From contig JAEYPF010000023.1 in the NCBI GenBank assembly GCA_023411115.1, positions 1 through 43,810 of the forward strand: a stretch of 43,810 bases of DNA, read 5' to 3'. The position numbers were made by a program, and so were the translations under genes. Of the stretch, positions 34,937 through 43,613 are shown piece after piece. Numbering within the stretch: the first letter of the stretch is position 1; each line of letters starts with the position of its first letter. This DNA comes from Methanobacteriota archaeon (GTDB taxonomy: Archaea; Methanobacteriota; Methanobacteria; Methanobacteriales; Methanobacteriaceae). Below the pieces are notes generated by a model. It worked only from the letters and a program-made list of their open reading frames with translations. It made no database searches and had not been told where the DNA came from.

Positions 34937-34937
<1 letters not shown>
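34815..34937. repeat. Array of five small hairpins, ~25-nt period
   Basis: Five imperfect inverted repeats follow each other with loop centres at about 34824, 34850, 34875, 34900 and 34925. The best are CTCCAAAAT-GGA-ATTTTGGAG and AAAAATTC-ACA-GAATTTTT. Stem sequences differ, but spacing (about 25 nt) and short loops are kept, and GC dinucleotides tend to mark the joints. It lies just downstream of tRNA-Ser on the minus strand. A similar array is at 38194-38330. Confidence 0.65.
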
Positions 34938-35021
<84 letters not shown>

Positions 35022-35126
35022 AATGTATTTAAAATGATTAAACTACTTGGTAAAAAAGATGATTGTTGTTAATGCTTTATAATAGTTTTGGTTTTATCTT
35101 ATTTAAAACTTGTTTGTTTTTAAGAA

Positions 35127-35438
<312 letters not shown>

Positions 35439-35456
35439 AGTATGTATTGTCCTAAT

Positions 35457-35466
35457 ACTATTTTAA
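35457..35466 (-). promoter_or_regulatory. Probable TATA box of SRP RNA gene
   Basis: On the minus strand CTTAAAATAG is centred about 24 nt before the inferred 5' end of the SRP RNA. A second TATA-like TTTATAAG at 35497-35504 would give a ~37-nt leader that needs processing. Confidence 0.45.
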
Positions 35467-35709
35467 GTTTTTGATCAAAAAAGTTAGAAGGTTATTCTTA
35501 TAAATTCTGTTAAAATTGGCATTTAATAATTAAAATTTAATTATTTATCTATTGATAACTTAATTATTGATGTTAATCTTAATAATAGTCTTATTAATTT
35601 AATTAGTTAAATAATTTCATCAATTAACAATAAATCATAATTTAGATGTTAAATAGAACTTTTAAATTCTTTAAAGAACAAAGATTATAATGCTAAAATT
35701 TGTAGGAAA

Positions 35710-36702
35710 GTGAGTAAAATCTTAGATTATTTGATTATAGCTGGTGTTGCAGTAGGTATCTATTTAGCAAGTAATATCGGAGCCAATGACATTGGTAATT
35801 CCATGGGAACTGCTGTAGGAAGCGGTGTTGTTAAAATGAGGCAGGCCCTTATAGTGGGATCTATATTCATGTTTATTGGTGCCGTATTTTTGAGTGGTAA
35901 TGTCATTAAGACTATATCTGGAGGTATAGTTGATGCATCATTTATAACTCCTACAGGGGCAGTAATAGCCACTTTATCTGCAGGATTGTGGGTTAGTATT
36001 TCTATTTTAAGAAGAACACCAGTTTCGGGAAGCCATTCTATGGTTGGTGCTATTTTTGGATATGGGGTTGTTTATGCAGGCTTAGCCCATATAAACTGGA
36101 ATTCACTACTTACAATTGGATTAAGCTGGCTTTCATCCCCACTTTTGGGCCTTCTTGTGGGGTTCATAGCGTATTATTCTTTAAGAATCTCGCTTTTAGA
36201 AAAAACAACCAGTATAGCAGTAAGGGGACGACTTGAAAAGATATTTTCATATCTGCAGATTGGAAGTTCATGCTTTGCTGCCTTAGGTGTAGGTGCCATA
36301 GATATTGCAGCGGCAACTGGTATAATGATTGCAGTTGTGGGAGCCAGTGCAAGCACTGATATAAGGGTACTGGGAGCTATTGGAATAGTTTCGGGTATTT
36401 TAGTTGCTGGAAACAGAATTACGGGTACTGTTGGAAAAAGAATAACTAATTTAGTTCCTACAAGAGGGTTTTCAGCTCAAATAGCTGCTGCTTCAGTTAT
36501 CATGATTTTTACATTCCTTGGAATGCCTATATCACCAACTCAAACGCTTGTTGGGTCTGTAATAGGAGTTGGTCTTGCAAGAAAGACTAGGGATGTTGGT
36601 AGAGATGTTGTAAAACAGATTGTATCTTCTTGGGTGCTTACATTCCCAATATGCGCCATTATTTCTGGAACTATCTATTTCATTGTATCTTCCTTTTTAT
36701 AA
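35710..36702 (+). CDS. pit: Inorganic phosphate transporter, PiT family
   Basis: A 330-residue protein with about 10 membrane segments in two inverted halves. The first PiT repeat GANDIGNSMGTAVGSG begins at residue 24. The second half carries the matching GFSAQIAAASVIMIFTFLGMPISPTQTLVGSVIG segment late. It imports phosphate or metal-phosphate by symport. The start is GTG 35710: GGAAA lies immediately upstream and an ATG at 35690 is out of frame. The 271-bp gap before it is AT-rich and holds no other gene. No Pho-like regulator is adjacent. Confidence 0.87.
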   Translation: MSKILDYLIIAGVAVGIYLASNIGANDIGNSMGTAVGSGVVKMRQALIVGSIFMFIGAVFLSGNVIKTISGGIVDASFITPTGAVIATLSAGLWVSISILRRTPVSGSHSMVGAIFGYGVVYAGLAHINWNSLLTIGLSWLSSPLLGLLVGFIAYYSLRISLLEKTTSIAVRGRLEKIFSYLQIGSSCFAALGVGAIDIAAATGIMIAVVGASASTDIRVLGAIGIVSGILVAGNRITGTVGKRITNLVPTRGFSAQIAAASVIMIFTFLGMPISPTQTLVGSVIGVGLARKTRDVGRDVVKQIVSSWVLTFPICAIISGTIYFIVSSFL

Positions 36703-36855
36703 GGATTAAAAAAGAGTTGGTCAATAAAAATCAGCAATTTTTCTATGAGTCTGGTTAAAATAATATTGGCAATGAATTTATTTTGTACAATGAGTGATTA
36801 GATGTTATTGATTAAAACATGAAATTACTATTTATAGCTGTAAATATCAATATAG

Positions 36856-37254
36856 CTAGATTTTTATTGCTTTTATAATATCTCCATCTGAGATTATGCC
36901 TTTTATTTCATGGTTATCTATAACAATCAGCTGGTTTACTATTCCCTCATCTGCACCATATTCATTCATTTTTTTAACTGCAGTGCTTAAGTCGTCTTCG
37001 GAGCTTATACAGATTACATCTTTTACCATTACTTTCTCAACTGTTGTTCCAAGTTCATACTTATCAAGAATCAAGTTATGGCCGAGATCTGTCGCTGTTA
37101 CAATACCTATAAGCATTCCTTCACCATCAACAACAGGAAGGGAACTTACCTTGTATTTCATTAATTTCTCAAAAGCGAAAACAACGTCTTCACTAGGTTC
37201 AACTGTTATGACATTTTCTGTCATTACGTCTTTAACTTTTAGTTTCTCTAACAT
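36856..37254 (-). CDS. CBS-domain pair protein
   Basis: A 132-residue protein of two CBS domains (about 5-60 and 72-130): VKDVMTENVITVEPSEDV with LPVVDGEGMLIGIVTATDL, then VMVKDVICISSEDDL with LIVIDNHEIKGIISDGDI. CBS pairs bind adenine nucleotides or SAM and act as sensors. GGAAGTGAT, an almost full anti-Shine-Dalgarno match, lies 4 bases before ATG 37254, so I prefer it to the GTG at 37263. The gene overlaps the end of 2-phosphoglycerate kinase by 23 bp, implying translational coupling. Confidence 0.84.
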   Translation of the reverse strand: MLEKLKVKDVMTENVITVEPSEDVVFAFEKLMKYKVSSLPVVDGEGMLIGIVTATDLGHNLILDKYELGTTVEKVMVKDVICISSEDDLSTAVKKMNEYGADEGIVNQLIVIDNHEIKGIISDGDIIKAIKI

Positions 37255-38155
37255 CTTCATCACTTCCGTAGGTCTTTGTAATAGTTTCTATTATACAATC
37301 AATCGTGTTTGTAACGTCAATATTTTCAATAACAGGTATATCATACTTCTGCGCCTGATTTTCAAAGTATTTGTGAGTTTTTCTTATTGCTCCAAAATAA
37401 TTCATATATCTTTTCAGCGGTCTTCTAGCCCATAACTGCCTGCATCTTGAATAAAATCTTCCTTTATGAACTTCCTCGTCCTGCAGGGTTAAAACAAACA
37501 TTGCAACGTTATGTTTACTTACAAGCTCTTCATTTATAAATCCAGGAACTATGTGAACGCCTTCTATAACTATACTCACTCCTTCTTTCAGCGCTCTTTC
37601 AATTACAGCTTCAACACCCACACTTACGGTATCAACGTGATCTCGAAACCCAATGATTACTTCATCCAGTTCGGGGGATGGGGGGATTCTTAAAGATTTA
37701 TAAGCAGTATAACTTGATTCAAATATGGTTGGTAAAAGTTCTTTTGACACCATCTTACGCATAACTTCTCTTATAATATCAGTACTTGTCATATTCCTTA
37801 TTCCAAGTCTATTGGCCACTTCAAAAGCGATTGATGATGTACCAACTCCTGAGGCGCCTCCTATTAATATGATAAGAGGTTCTTTACATTTCCGGATGCG
37901 TTTCCATAATCCATATTTCTCGGCAACTTCTTCATCTTCTTCTTTTAATTTTACACGGACTATTCCTACAAGGTCATCTAGACTTATAACTTTTATTCCT
38001 TCCTTTCTTAAGTGGGCTTCTATTTGAGATGCGAATGTATATGCCTTATTTGGGTCCATTTCTGCCCTAGTTAGAGATCTAGCTAGGACTCCCTTAGAAA
38101 AAGGCTCCCTATATTTCTTCCCGCTTACTTCTCCTTCTACCATTATCATCGTCAA
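37232..38155 (-). CDS. pgk2: 2-phosphoglycerate kinase
   Basis: A 307-residue kinase. Residues about 8-88 form an ATP-cone-like domain (GKKYREPFSKGVLARSLTRA). The kinase P-loop variant LIGGASGVGTSS is at 97-108, followed by STDIIREVMR. In methanogens this enzyme makes 2,3-diphosphoglycerate from 2-phosphoglycerate and ATP; cyclisation then gives cyclic 2,3-diphosphoglycerate, a solute and phosphate reserve. The start is TTG 38155 with GAGGTGA four bases upstream; ATG 38149 is an alternative. A hairpin array lies in its probable 5' leader. A CBS gene overlaps its end. Confidence 0.88.
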   Translation of the reverse strand: MTMIMVEGEVSGKKYREPFSKGVLARSLTRAEMDPNKAYTFASQIEAHLRKEGIKVISLDDLVGIVRVKLKEEDEEVAEKYGLWKRIRKCKEPLIILIGGASGVGTSSIAFEVANRLGIRNMTSTDIIREVMRKMVSKELLPTIFESSYTAYKSLRIPPSPELDEVIIGFRDHVDTVSVGVEAVIERALKEGVSIVIEGVHIVPGFINEELVSKHNVAMFVLTLQDEEVHKGRFYSRCRQLWARRPLKRYMNYFGAIRKTHKYFENQAQKYDIPVIENIDVTNTIDCIIETITKTYGSDEDVRETKS

Positions 38156-38550
38156 TTTTTCACCTCAAAAATCTCTCAAAAATTCCCTCAAAATTCGAAG
38201 CATTCGAAAATTTACAATTTTTGATGCCCCAAATTCGTAGAATTTGAGGAAATTTTGGAGCCCTCGAACATTTCATGTTCGCTGCATCAAAAACCGAAGG
38301 TTTTTGAAAGCACGAAATCAAGGATTTCGTAAGCTACGATTTCCTCAACCTCAAATAGGCGATTTATAAATATTAACTTTGTACTTGCAACTTTATTCGG
38401 TATATACTTATAAATTTATTATTGAATCCATTATATCAGATGTGATTAAACATCAGTTATATTTCTATTTCTTATGATTGACATAAATAATTATACCATT
38501 TAATTTTGAAGTTATAAAAAGAGATTTTTTATAATTTCCAAGAAAACATT
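38156..38550. other. Intergenic region, 395 bp
   Basis: Contains the ribosome binding site and hairpin array of the 2-phosphoglycerate kinase gene, and a TATA-like ATTTATAAAT at 38362-38371. Near the end of the phosphoesterase gene a hairpin (TTATAAAAA / TTTTTATAA, 38512-38534) may serve as terminator. No coding frame is evident. Confidence 0.5.
38194..38330. repeat. Array of at least five small hairpins, ~24-nt period
   Basis: Hairpins with 3-nt loops follow each other: TCGAAAATT-TAC-AATTTTTGA (loop 38213-38215), CAAATTC-GTA-GAATTTG (38237-38239), CGAACAT-TTC-ATGTTCG (38272-38274), TCAAAAACC-GAA-GGTTTTTGA (38296-38298) and ACGAAATC-AAG-GATTTCGT (38320-38322). Loop centres are 24, 35, 24 and 24 nt apart. 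Stems differ in sequence, yet each pairs internally, and GC/AAGC joints recur. An extra TTCGAA-GCA-TTCGAA at 38194-38208 overlaps the first. A TATA-like box at 38362-38371 puts the array in the likely leader of the kinase gene. Confidence 0.75.
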
Positions 38551-39213
38551 TTAGAGACTTATAAGTTTTGAGGATATTTCTTCATTCTCTTCATCTATAT
38601 CTATTATACTGGCAAGTCCCTTTGATGCCTCTCCAGGATTAACTATGAGAGTATTTCCTATTTTATCTGCGGATATGGCCTCATGTATGTGTCCACATAG
38701 ATTTAAAGAAGGCTGAAACTCTTCTATTATCTTTCGGATACTTTTACTTCCTACATGGTCACCAGAAGGTATTAAATCTGTTTTTGTATTGTAAGGAGGT
38801 GCGTGGGTTACAAGTATCCTTATTTGCTGATTTTCAATTTGTTTCATTAGTTTTTCAAGTTCCTGGTATATCTGTACTTCTTCAAATTCAAGTGGAGTAT
38901 CGAATGGGGTGGGATTTGAGCCTCCGAACCCGCAGATACCTATATTTTTAATAACCATAGTCCTATTATGTATGTTAATGGCATTGGAGTTTTCAATTTC
39001 TTTATAAACACCTGTAGGATCACAGTTACCCGGTATTGCAAGGGTAGGTACATTAAACATACATATTTCATTTAATATTTCTTCACATAGTTTGAAAGGG
39101 CCAAAGTGTGTTATATCTCCAGTTAAAATTATCAGATCCGCTTCATTTTTTTGAAGATATTTGAAAATTTTCTGGCATTGTCCGTGTAGATCTCCCATAG
39201 CGAGAATTTTCAT
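38551..39213 (-). CDS. Metallophosphoesterase, YfcE-like
   Basis: A 220-residue calcineurin-like phosphoesterase. Metal-site motifs are complete: MGDLHGQ (D8, H10), TGDITHFG (D33), PGNCD (N63, D65), VTHAPPYN and LCGHIHEA. The family includes YfcE-type phosphodiesterases; the physiological substrate is unknown. GGAGA precedes the ATG by seven bases. It is third in a minus-strand set after DUF2096 and a small unknown protein, with a 53-bp gap. Confidence 0.85.
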   Translation of the reverse strand: MKILAMGDLHGQCQKIFKYLQKNEADLIILTGDITHFGPFKLCEEILNEICMFNVPTLAIPGNCDPTGVYKEIENSNAINIHNRTMVIKNIGICGFGGSNPTPFDTPLEFEEVQIYQELEKLMKQIENQQIRILVTHAPPYNTKTDLIPSGDHVGSKSIRKIIEEFQPSLNLCGHIHEAISADKIGNTLIVNPGEASKGLASIIDIDEENEEISSKLISL

Positions 39214-39266
39214 CTTGTAGTCTCCTTTAACAGCTGAACATAAAAATCGAATTTATGGATTTAAAA

Positions 39267-39794
39267 TTATTTCTGGAAAAAGGAAGATATTTCTTTTAAA
39301 CTTGCTTTAACGTTGTCTTTATCTCCATAAATTGCAACTACATCGTCTTCTTCAAATTCAATTATAACTCCATGTTCTTCTGCAATATCATTTATTCTTT
39401 CTTCTGATAAAGGTTCCTGAAAAGTAACTCTTACCATTGAGAACCCTGCAGGGACTCCAACAGCGAATTTAGGCGTAGTTTCCTTTTTCTCAACTACAGT
39501 TTCCCCTCTTGAAGCCCTTATAAGTTTGTCAAGCCATTCCTTTTTGTAATCTTCACTAATTTCATCAGCAAGATTGAGGAGAGCATCCTGGGATGAATTT
39601 AAGAAATCATTTATCCTTTTTAGTTCGTTCATCATTTCAGGGTTGGTAGGGTCTGCTTTATAGAAATTTATTGTAGTCCTTGCTAATCTCATATTTTTGG
39701 TGATTTCCTCCGGAATTTTGACTTCTCGTTTTCTAAGGTCAGTTAAAAGCTCAACAAGAACTAACCATGTCTGTTCTATTGGTAAATCTGTCAT
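39267..39794 (-). CDS. DUF2096-like archaeal protein
   Basis: A 175-residue soluble protein beginning LPIEQTWLVLVELLTDLRKREVKIPEEI. The first ~110 residues are helical; the last ~60 (FSMVRVTFQEPLSEERINDIAEEHGVII, then VVAIYGDKDNVKASLKEIS) look like a small alpha-beta ligand domain. It fits my memory of DUF2096, an archaeal family of unknown function. Its ATG overlaps the stop of the upstream gene (ATGA), showing translational coupling. Confidence 0.6.
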   Translation of the reverse strand: MTDLPIEQTWLVLVELLTDLRKREVKIPEEITKNMRLARTTINFYKADPTNPEMMNELKRINDFLNSSQDALLNLADEISEDYKKEWLDKLIRASRGETVVEKKETTPKFAVGVPAGFSMVRVTFQEPLSEERINDIAEEHGVIIEFEEDDVVAIYGDKDNVKASLKEISSFFQK

Positions 39795-40057
39795 AAATGC
39801 CCTTCCAGAATTTTTTTAGTGTTGTAATTGAGTTTTGCGTCAGCTGCCTTTAATTCTTCTTCTATTTCGGCAATATTTTTATATGAATTTAGAAATAGGA
39901 CATGGTGACTTTCTGTACCGCTTATATTTAAAACAGCGATTTCTTCATTTTCATCAATGTTTTTATTTTCAAGATTAGCTTTGTACATTACAAAGGGTCC
40001 AAATTCTTGAGGTACTTCCTCAAATTTAAATATTCCAACTAATGTAGCAATAAACAA
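39791..40057 (-). CDS. Small unknown protein, coupled to DUF2096 gene
   Basis: An 88-residue protein I do not recognise. Sequence is mixed: a beta-rich start (IATLVGIFKFEEVPQEFGPFVMYKA), an acidic middle and a helical end (IAEIEEELKAADAKLNYNTKKIL). The start is TTG 40057, with a strong GAGGTG 5 bases upstream. It ends in an ATGA overlap with the DUF2096 gene, so the two proteins are probably made in similar amounts and may interact. Confidence 0.65.
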   Translation of the reverse strand: MFIATLVGIFKFEEVPQEFGPFVMYKANLENKNIDENEEIAVLNISGTESHHVLFLNSYKNIAEIEEELKAADAKLNYNTKKILEGHL

Positions 40058-40261
40058 AAAAACACCTCGGATAAGTTAATCAAATTATATTTCTAGTTAA
40101 AATATTATTTTCAAAATATTTAAAATTTTATATAAAATGAATTAGGTTATGGGGAGTTTTTAATAGAATTTAAAATTAAATAGCAATGTGTAGTGTTAAT
40201 GCTTAAAATAATAGGTTTATATCTGTAAATCAAATGACTTTAAAAATAAGAAACTATTTAA

Positions 40262-40285
40262 AAATAAAAATTAAGGAGAATTTAT

Positions 40286-40294
<9 letters not shown>
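40262..40294 (-). terminator. Terminator of the hdrC-hdrB transcript
   Basis: A 7-bp stem (GGAGAAT / ATTCTCC, arms 40275-40281 and 40288-40294) overlaps the hdrB stop codon. On the minus strand it is followed by the U-rich TTAATTTTTATTTTTAAA. Confidence 0.55.
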
Positions 40295-41212
<918 letters not shown>

Positions 41213-41231
41213 TATAATTCCTCCAAAAATA

Positions 41232-42098
41232 TTATTCTAGTTCTCCGGTTTCCCAGTTGTATCCAATTAAACTGTCGAATCCAGTTTTCTTGAGTATTGT
41301 TCTTACTTCTTCTAATGCTTCTGGGTATTCGTGTGTGGTTGGTGGTAATTCGTTTAATCCAACTCTTTTTCTGAGTGCCATGGTAGCGTCGTTTATAGGT
41401 ACACCGTGTCCGGTTTTTAATACGAATGTTCCGGTCATTTTGTGTGCCTGTGCCATTCTTCCTGCCTGGGACTGCATGTTTCTTATAGTTTTAACTACGT
41501 CTACAATTGCCACTCCTCTTGGGCATCTTTCCTGGCATGCGTAACATGTAACACATTCCCAGATTGTGTCATCGGTTAAAACTTCACTTTTAAGTCCCAT
41601 GAGTGATTTTCTTATGATAGTTCTTATCCTGTAAGGGGTTCTTTTTCCAGATGGGCATGATCCTGTACATGTACCGCACTGGTAACATAATGCTACAGTT
41701 TCTGCACCAGCATCAATTATGCTTTGTTTAAATGTTGGATCTACTTCTTCACCACGAACTAGATTTTCTTCTTTATTAAGTAAACTCATTCTTTCACTTC
41801 CTTTTTTGGGTTCTTCTTTTTTGACTTCCTCAACGACTTCAGGTTCTGATTCTTCTTGAATTTCAGGTTTCTCTTCTACAGTAGGTTCAGCTTCTTTTGT
41901 TGTAGGTTTTTCTTCCACAACAGGAGCTTCTTTAACATCTTTTTCTACTGCAGGGGTAGTTTCTTCTGTGGTCTCTGCTTTAACTGTGTTATCCTCTTTA
42001 GTCTCTGGCATTTCAGATTCGGATGATTTTTTCTTATCTTCCTTTTCTTCTGCCTCTTCCCCAGTTAAAAAATTTTTCAAACGTTTTAAGCTTCTCAT
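41232..42098 (-). CDS. hdrC: CoB-CoM heterodisulfide reductase subunit C with long acidic N-terminal extension
   Basis: A 288-residue frame. Residues 104-288 are ordinary HdrC (about 185 residues): MSLLNKEENLVRGEEVDPTF, then two 4Fe-4S motifs, C138/C141/C144/C148 and C182/C185/C188/C192, that relay electrons between HdrA and HdrB. Residues 1-103 are unusual: a basic start (MRSLKRLKNFLTG) and then a Glu/Lys/Pro/Thr-rich, low-complexity stretch (VEEKP repeats). The internal ATG 41789 has its own GGAAGTGA four bases upstream, so a short HdrC may also or mainly be made. The upstream ATG has a weaker GGGTGTGA. The TATA-like TGTATATATACA lies near 42167-42179. Confidence 0.92.
   Translation of the reverse strand: MRSLKRLKNFLTGEEAEEKEDKKKSSESEMPETKEDNTVKAETTEETTPAVEKDVKEAPVVEEKPTTKEAEPTVEEKPEIQEESEPEVVEEVKKEEPKKGSERMSLLNKEENLVRGEEVDPTFKQSIIDAGAETVALCYQCGTCTGSCPSGKRTPYRIRTIIRKSLMGLKSEVLTDDTIWECVTCYACQERCPRGVAIVDVVKTIRNMQSQAGRMAQAHKMTGTFVLKTGHGVPINDATMALRKRVGLNELPPTTHEYPEALEEVRTILKKTGFDSLIGYNWETGELE
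41784..41805 (-). promoter_or_regulatory. Internal ribosome binding site and start at the normal HdrC N-terminus
   Basis: On the minus strand GGAAGTGA is followed after four bases by ATG 41789, inside the long hdrC frame. This start yields the classic 185-residue HdrC. Confidence 0.6.
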
Positions 42099-42124
42099 TC
42101 TTTTTCACACCCTTGAGTAACGGG

Positions 42125-42179
42125 TTCACGTGAAAACTTATAATTTTCATAACTAGGTTGATAATCTGTGTATATATAC
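42125..42179 (-). promoter_or_regulatory. hdrCB promoter region
   Basis: TGTATATATACA near 42167-42179 is a strong TATA element on the minus strand, about 75 bp upstream of the hdrC start. TTCACGTGAA at 42125-42134 is a perfect 10-bp palindrome just downstream of the expected transcription start and could be an operator. Confidence 0.45.
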
Positions 42180-42237
42180 ATTGCGGAAATTTTGCTAACT
42201 GTAACCTTTTTGATGACACCTGTGAAACGTAAAATTT

Positions 42238-42756
42238 CTAATTATCTTCAGGAGATTTTCGAAAAACAAAGAATAAATATCTACTCACCAGTGATATAAT
42301 GGTGAATATTATTGTAATTACAAGTAAAACATTGTAAAATGTTTCTGGAGATACCAACGTAATTAGAATAATGGCAAAAAGAAAAGCCCCATAATATTTG
42401 CCCACGGGATCATATATAAGAACATTGAATCTGGATGTTAATATGAACTGCAAAAATACGAGTATTATGAGAATTAGCAGCCAGTAGGGATAGATTCCAA
42501 TAATTATAAACGTCAAGAATGCGCTTAAAACCAGGATGAAGTCTGCAATAATGTCAAAATATGCCCCAGTATCTGATGAAACCCCTAACTTTCTTGCAAA
42601 ATAACCATCAAAGGCATCAGTGGCAATTGCAAGTATAAAGATACCAATTGCCCATATCTTAATGCCATTTAGGAGTAAGTAAAAAAATAAGATTGATAGT
42701 ACAATTCGAAAAGCAGTGATTCCTGTTGGAACTAAGTTATTGGTCTTCATTTTCAT
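42238..42756 (-). CDS. CDP-alcohol phosphatidyltransferase family protein
   Basis: A 172-residue membrane protein with about five hydrophobic segments. The full active-site motif D-x2-D-G-x2-A-R-x8-G-x3-D-x3-D is present in DAFDGYFARKLGV followed by GAYFDIIAD, with all four Asp. The family exchanges CMP of a CDP-activated lipid for an alcohol phosphate in polar lipid synthesis; here CDP-archaeol is the expected donor. The alcohol (glycerol, serine or inositol phosphate) is unknown. It is divergent from the next gene. Confidence 0.85.
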   Translation of the reverse strand: MKMKTNNLVPTGITAFRIVLSILFFYLLLNGIKIWAIGIFILAIATDAFDGYFARKLGVSSDTGAYFDIIADFILVLSAFLTFIIIGIYPYWLLILIILVFLQFILTSRFNVLIYDPVGKYYGAFLFAIILITLVSPETFYNVLLVITIIFTIISLVSRYLFFVFRKSPEDN

Positions 42757-42803
42757 CGTTAAAATTGGTTTTTAATAGTATATGAAAATATTTTTAAACT
42801 TAC

Positions 42804-42813
42804 ATTTAAATAC
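42804..42813 (+). promoter_or_regulatory. TATA box of a probable leaderless gene
   Basis: ATTTAAATAC is centred 25 bp before ATG 42834 and no ribosome binding site precedes that ATG, so the message is probably leaderless. Confidence 0.45.
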
Positions 42814-42833
42814 ATTTATTAAAAAATGGAAAA

Positions 42834-43574
42834 ATGATTTTTATGCTCATAATAACACAACATGATGGTCCATCAAGGCTCGGAACTTATGAAAAATTAA
42901 AAACACCTTCAGTTTTTAAACCAGATGAAAATATTAGGGTCATAGAAGATGAGCCGATGCCATACGATGTTCCAAAACAACTGGCAGAAATGTCTGTTAA
43001 TCAGACGATTGAAAATGCAAAAAAAAGCAAAGGAGAAGGTATAGGAGTTATCCATGGGGGCAAATACGTAGATTTAAGGATAAAATGTGCAAAAGAGTTG
43101 GATAATCTGGGAATTACCACATTTTTAGTTGCAAATCCTGAAGAACTTCTGAAAAATCCAAGGGATCTCGCTGATATAATTGTAAATATTAGAGAAACAG
43201 TGAGTCCAAATGCAGCACTGTATTTTCCATTTGTTGACATTAATTTTATTCCATTACTTGCATATATTGGTATAGACCTCTTTGGAGACTTCGCATGCGA
43301 TTTTTATGCGTATTTAACTATCATGCAGACGCCAACTGCCAAATATGATGCCAATAAATACCAGATTTATGATTTAAGTCTTGAAGAACTTAAGCAGTAC
43401 AACAAAAACAGCATGGATTTTGTAATTAGGGAGGTACGGGAAAATATTAAAAATGGAACCCTAAGAAATTTAGTGGAAGAAAGGTGCTGCACTTCTCCAG
43501 AGGCAATGTCTGCACTTAGAATACTTGACAAGAAATATGCTGATTTTTTGAATAAATATACTCCTTTATATTAA
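42834..43574 (+). CDS. Archaeosine tRNA-ribosyltransferase-like protein (TGT/ArcS-related)
   Basis: A 246-residue soluble protein. It has a TGT-like start (HDGPSRLGTYEKLKTPSVFKP), GIGVIHGGKYVDLRIKCAKEL in the place of the TGT substrate loop, and the end VREVRENIKNGTLRNLVEERCCTSPEAMSALRIL, which resembles the C-terminal part of archaeal TGT/ArcS catalytic domains. It lacks the PUA and other C-terminal domains of TgtA and ArcS, so it is a short, stand-alone relative. A role in tRNA archaeosine metabolism is plausible, not shown. I keep ATG 42834 as start; ATG 42843 is also in frame. Confidence 0.5.
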   Translation: MIFMLIITQHDGPSRLGTYEKLKTPSVFKPDENIRVIEDEPMPYDVPKQLAEMSVNQTIENAKKSKGEGIGVIHGGKYVDLRIKCAKELDNLGITTFLVANPEELLKNPRDLADIIVNIRETVSPNAALYFPFVDINFIPLLAYIGIDLFGDFACDFYAYLTIMQTPTAKYDANKYQIYDLSLEELKQYNKNSMDFVIREVRENIKNGTLRNLVEERCCTSPEAMSALRILDKKYADFLNKYTPLY

Positions 43575-43583
43575 AAATAAGAT

Positions 43584-43602
43584 GGAATACATAGTGTATT
43601 CC
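43584..43602. terminator. Hairpin between convergent genes
   Basis: GGAATACA-TAG-TGTATTCC is a perfect 8-bp stem with a 3-nt loop between the ends of two convergent genes, flanked by AT-rich DNA on both sides. It can serve both. Confidence 0.55.
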
Positions 43603-43613
43603 TTTAAATTTGC

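Noticed and set aside
35500..35640. AT-rich direct repeats (TTAATTATT-like) before the PiT gene
   Set aside because: Low-complexity AT sequence without regular period; an origin or iteron set is not supported and no Cdc6/Orc gene is near.
36896..37435. 179-codon plus-strand frame
   Set aside because: Antisense shadow of the CBS and 2-phosphoglycerate kinase genes; Ser/Thr/Phe-rich reverse translation with no recognisable domain.
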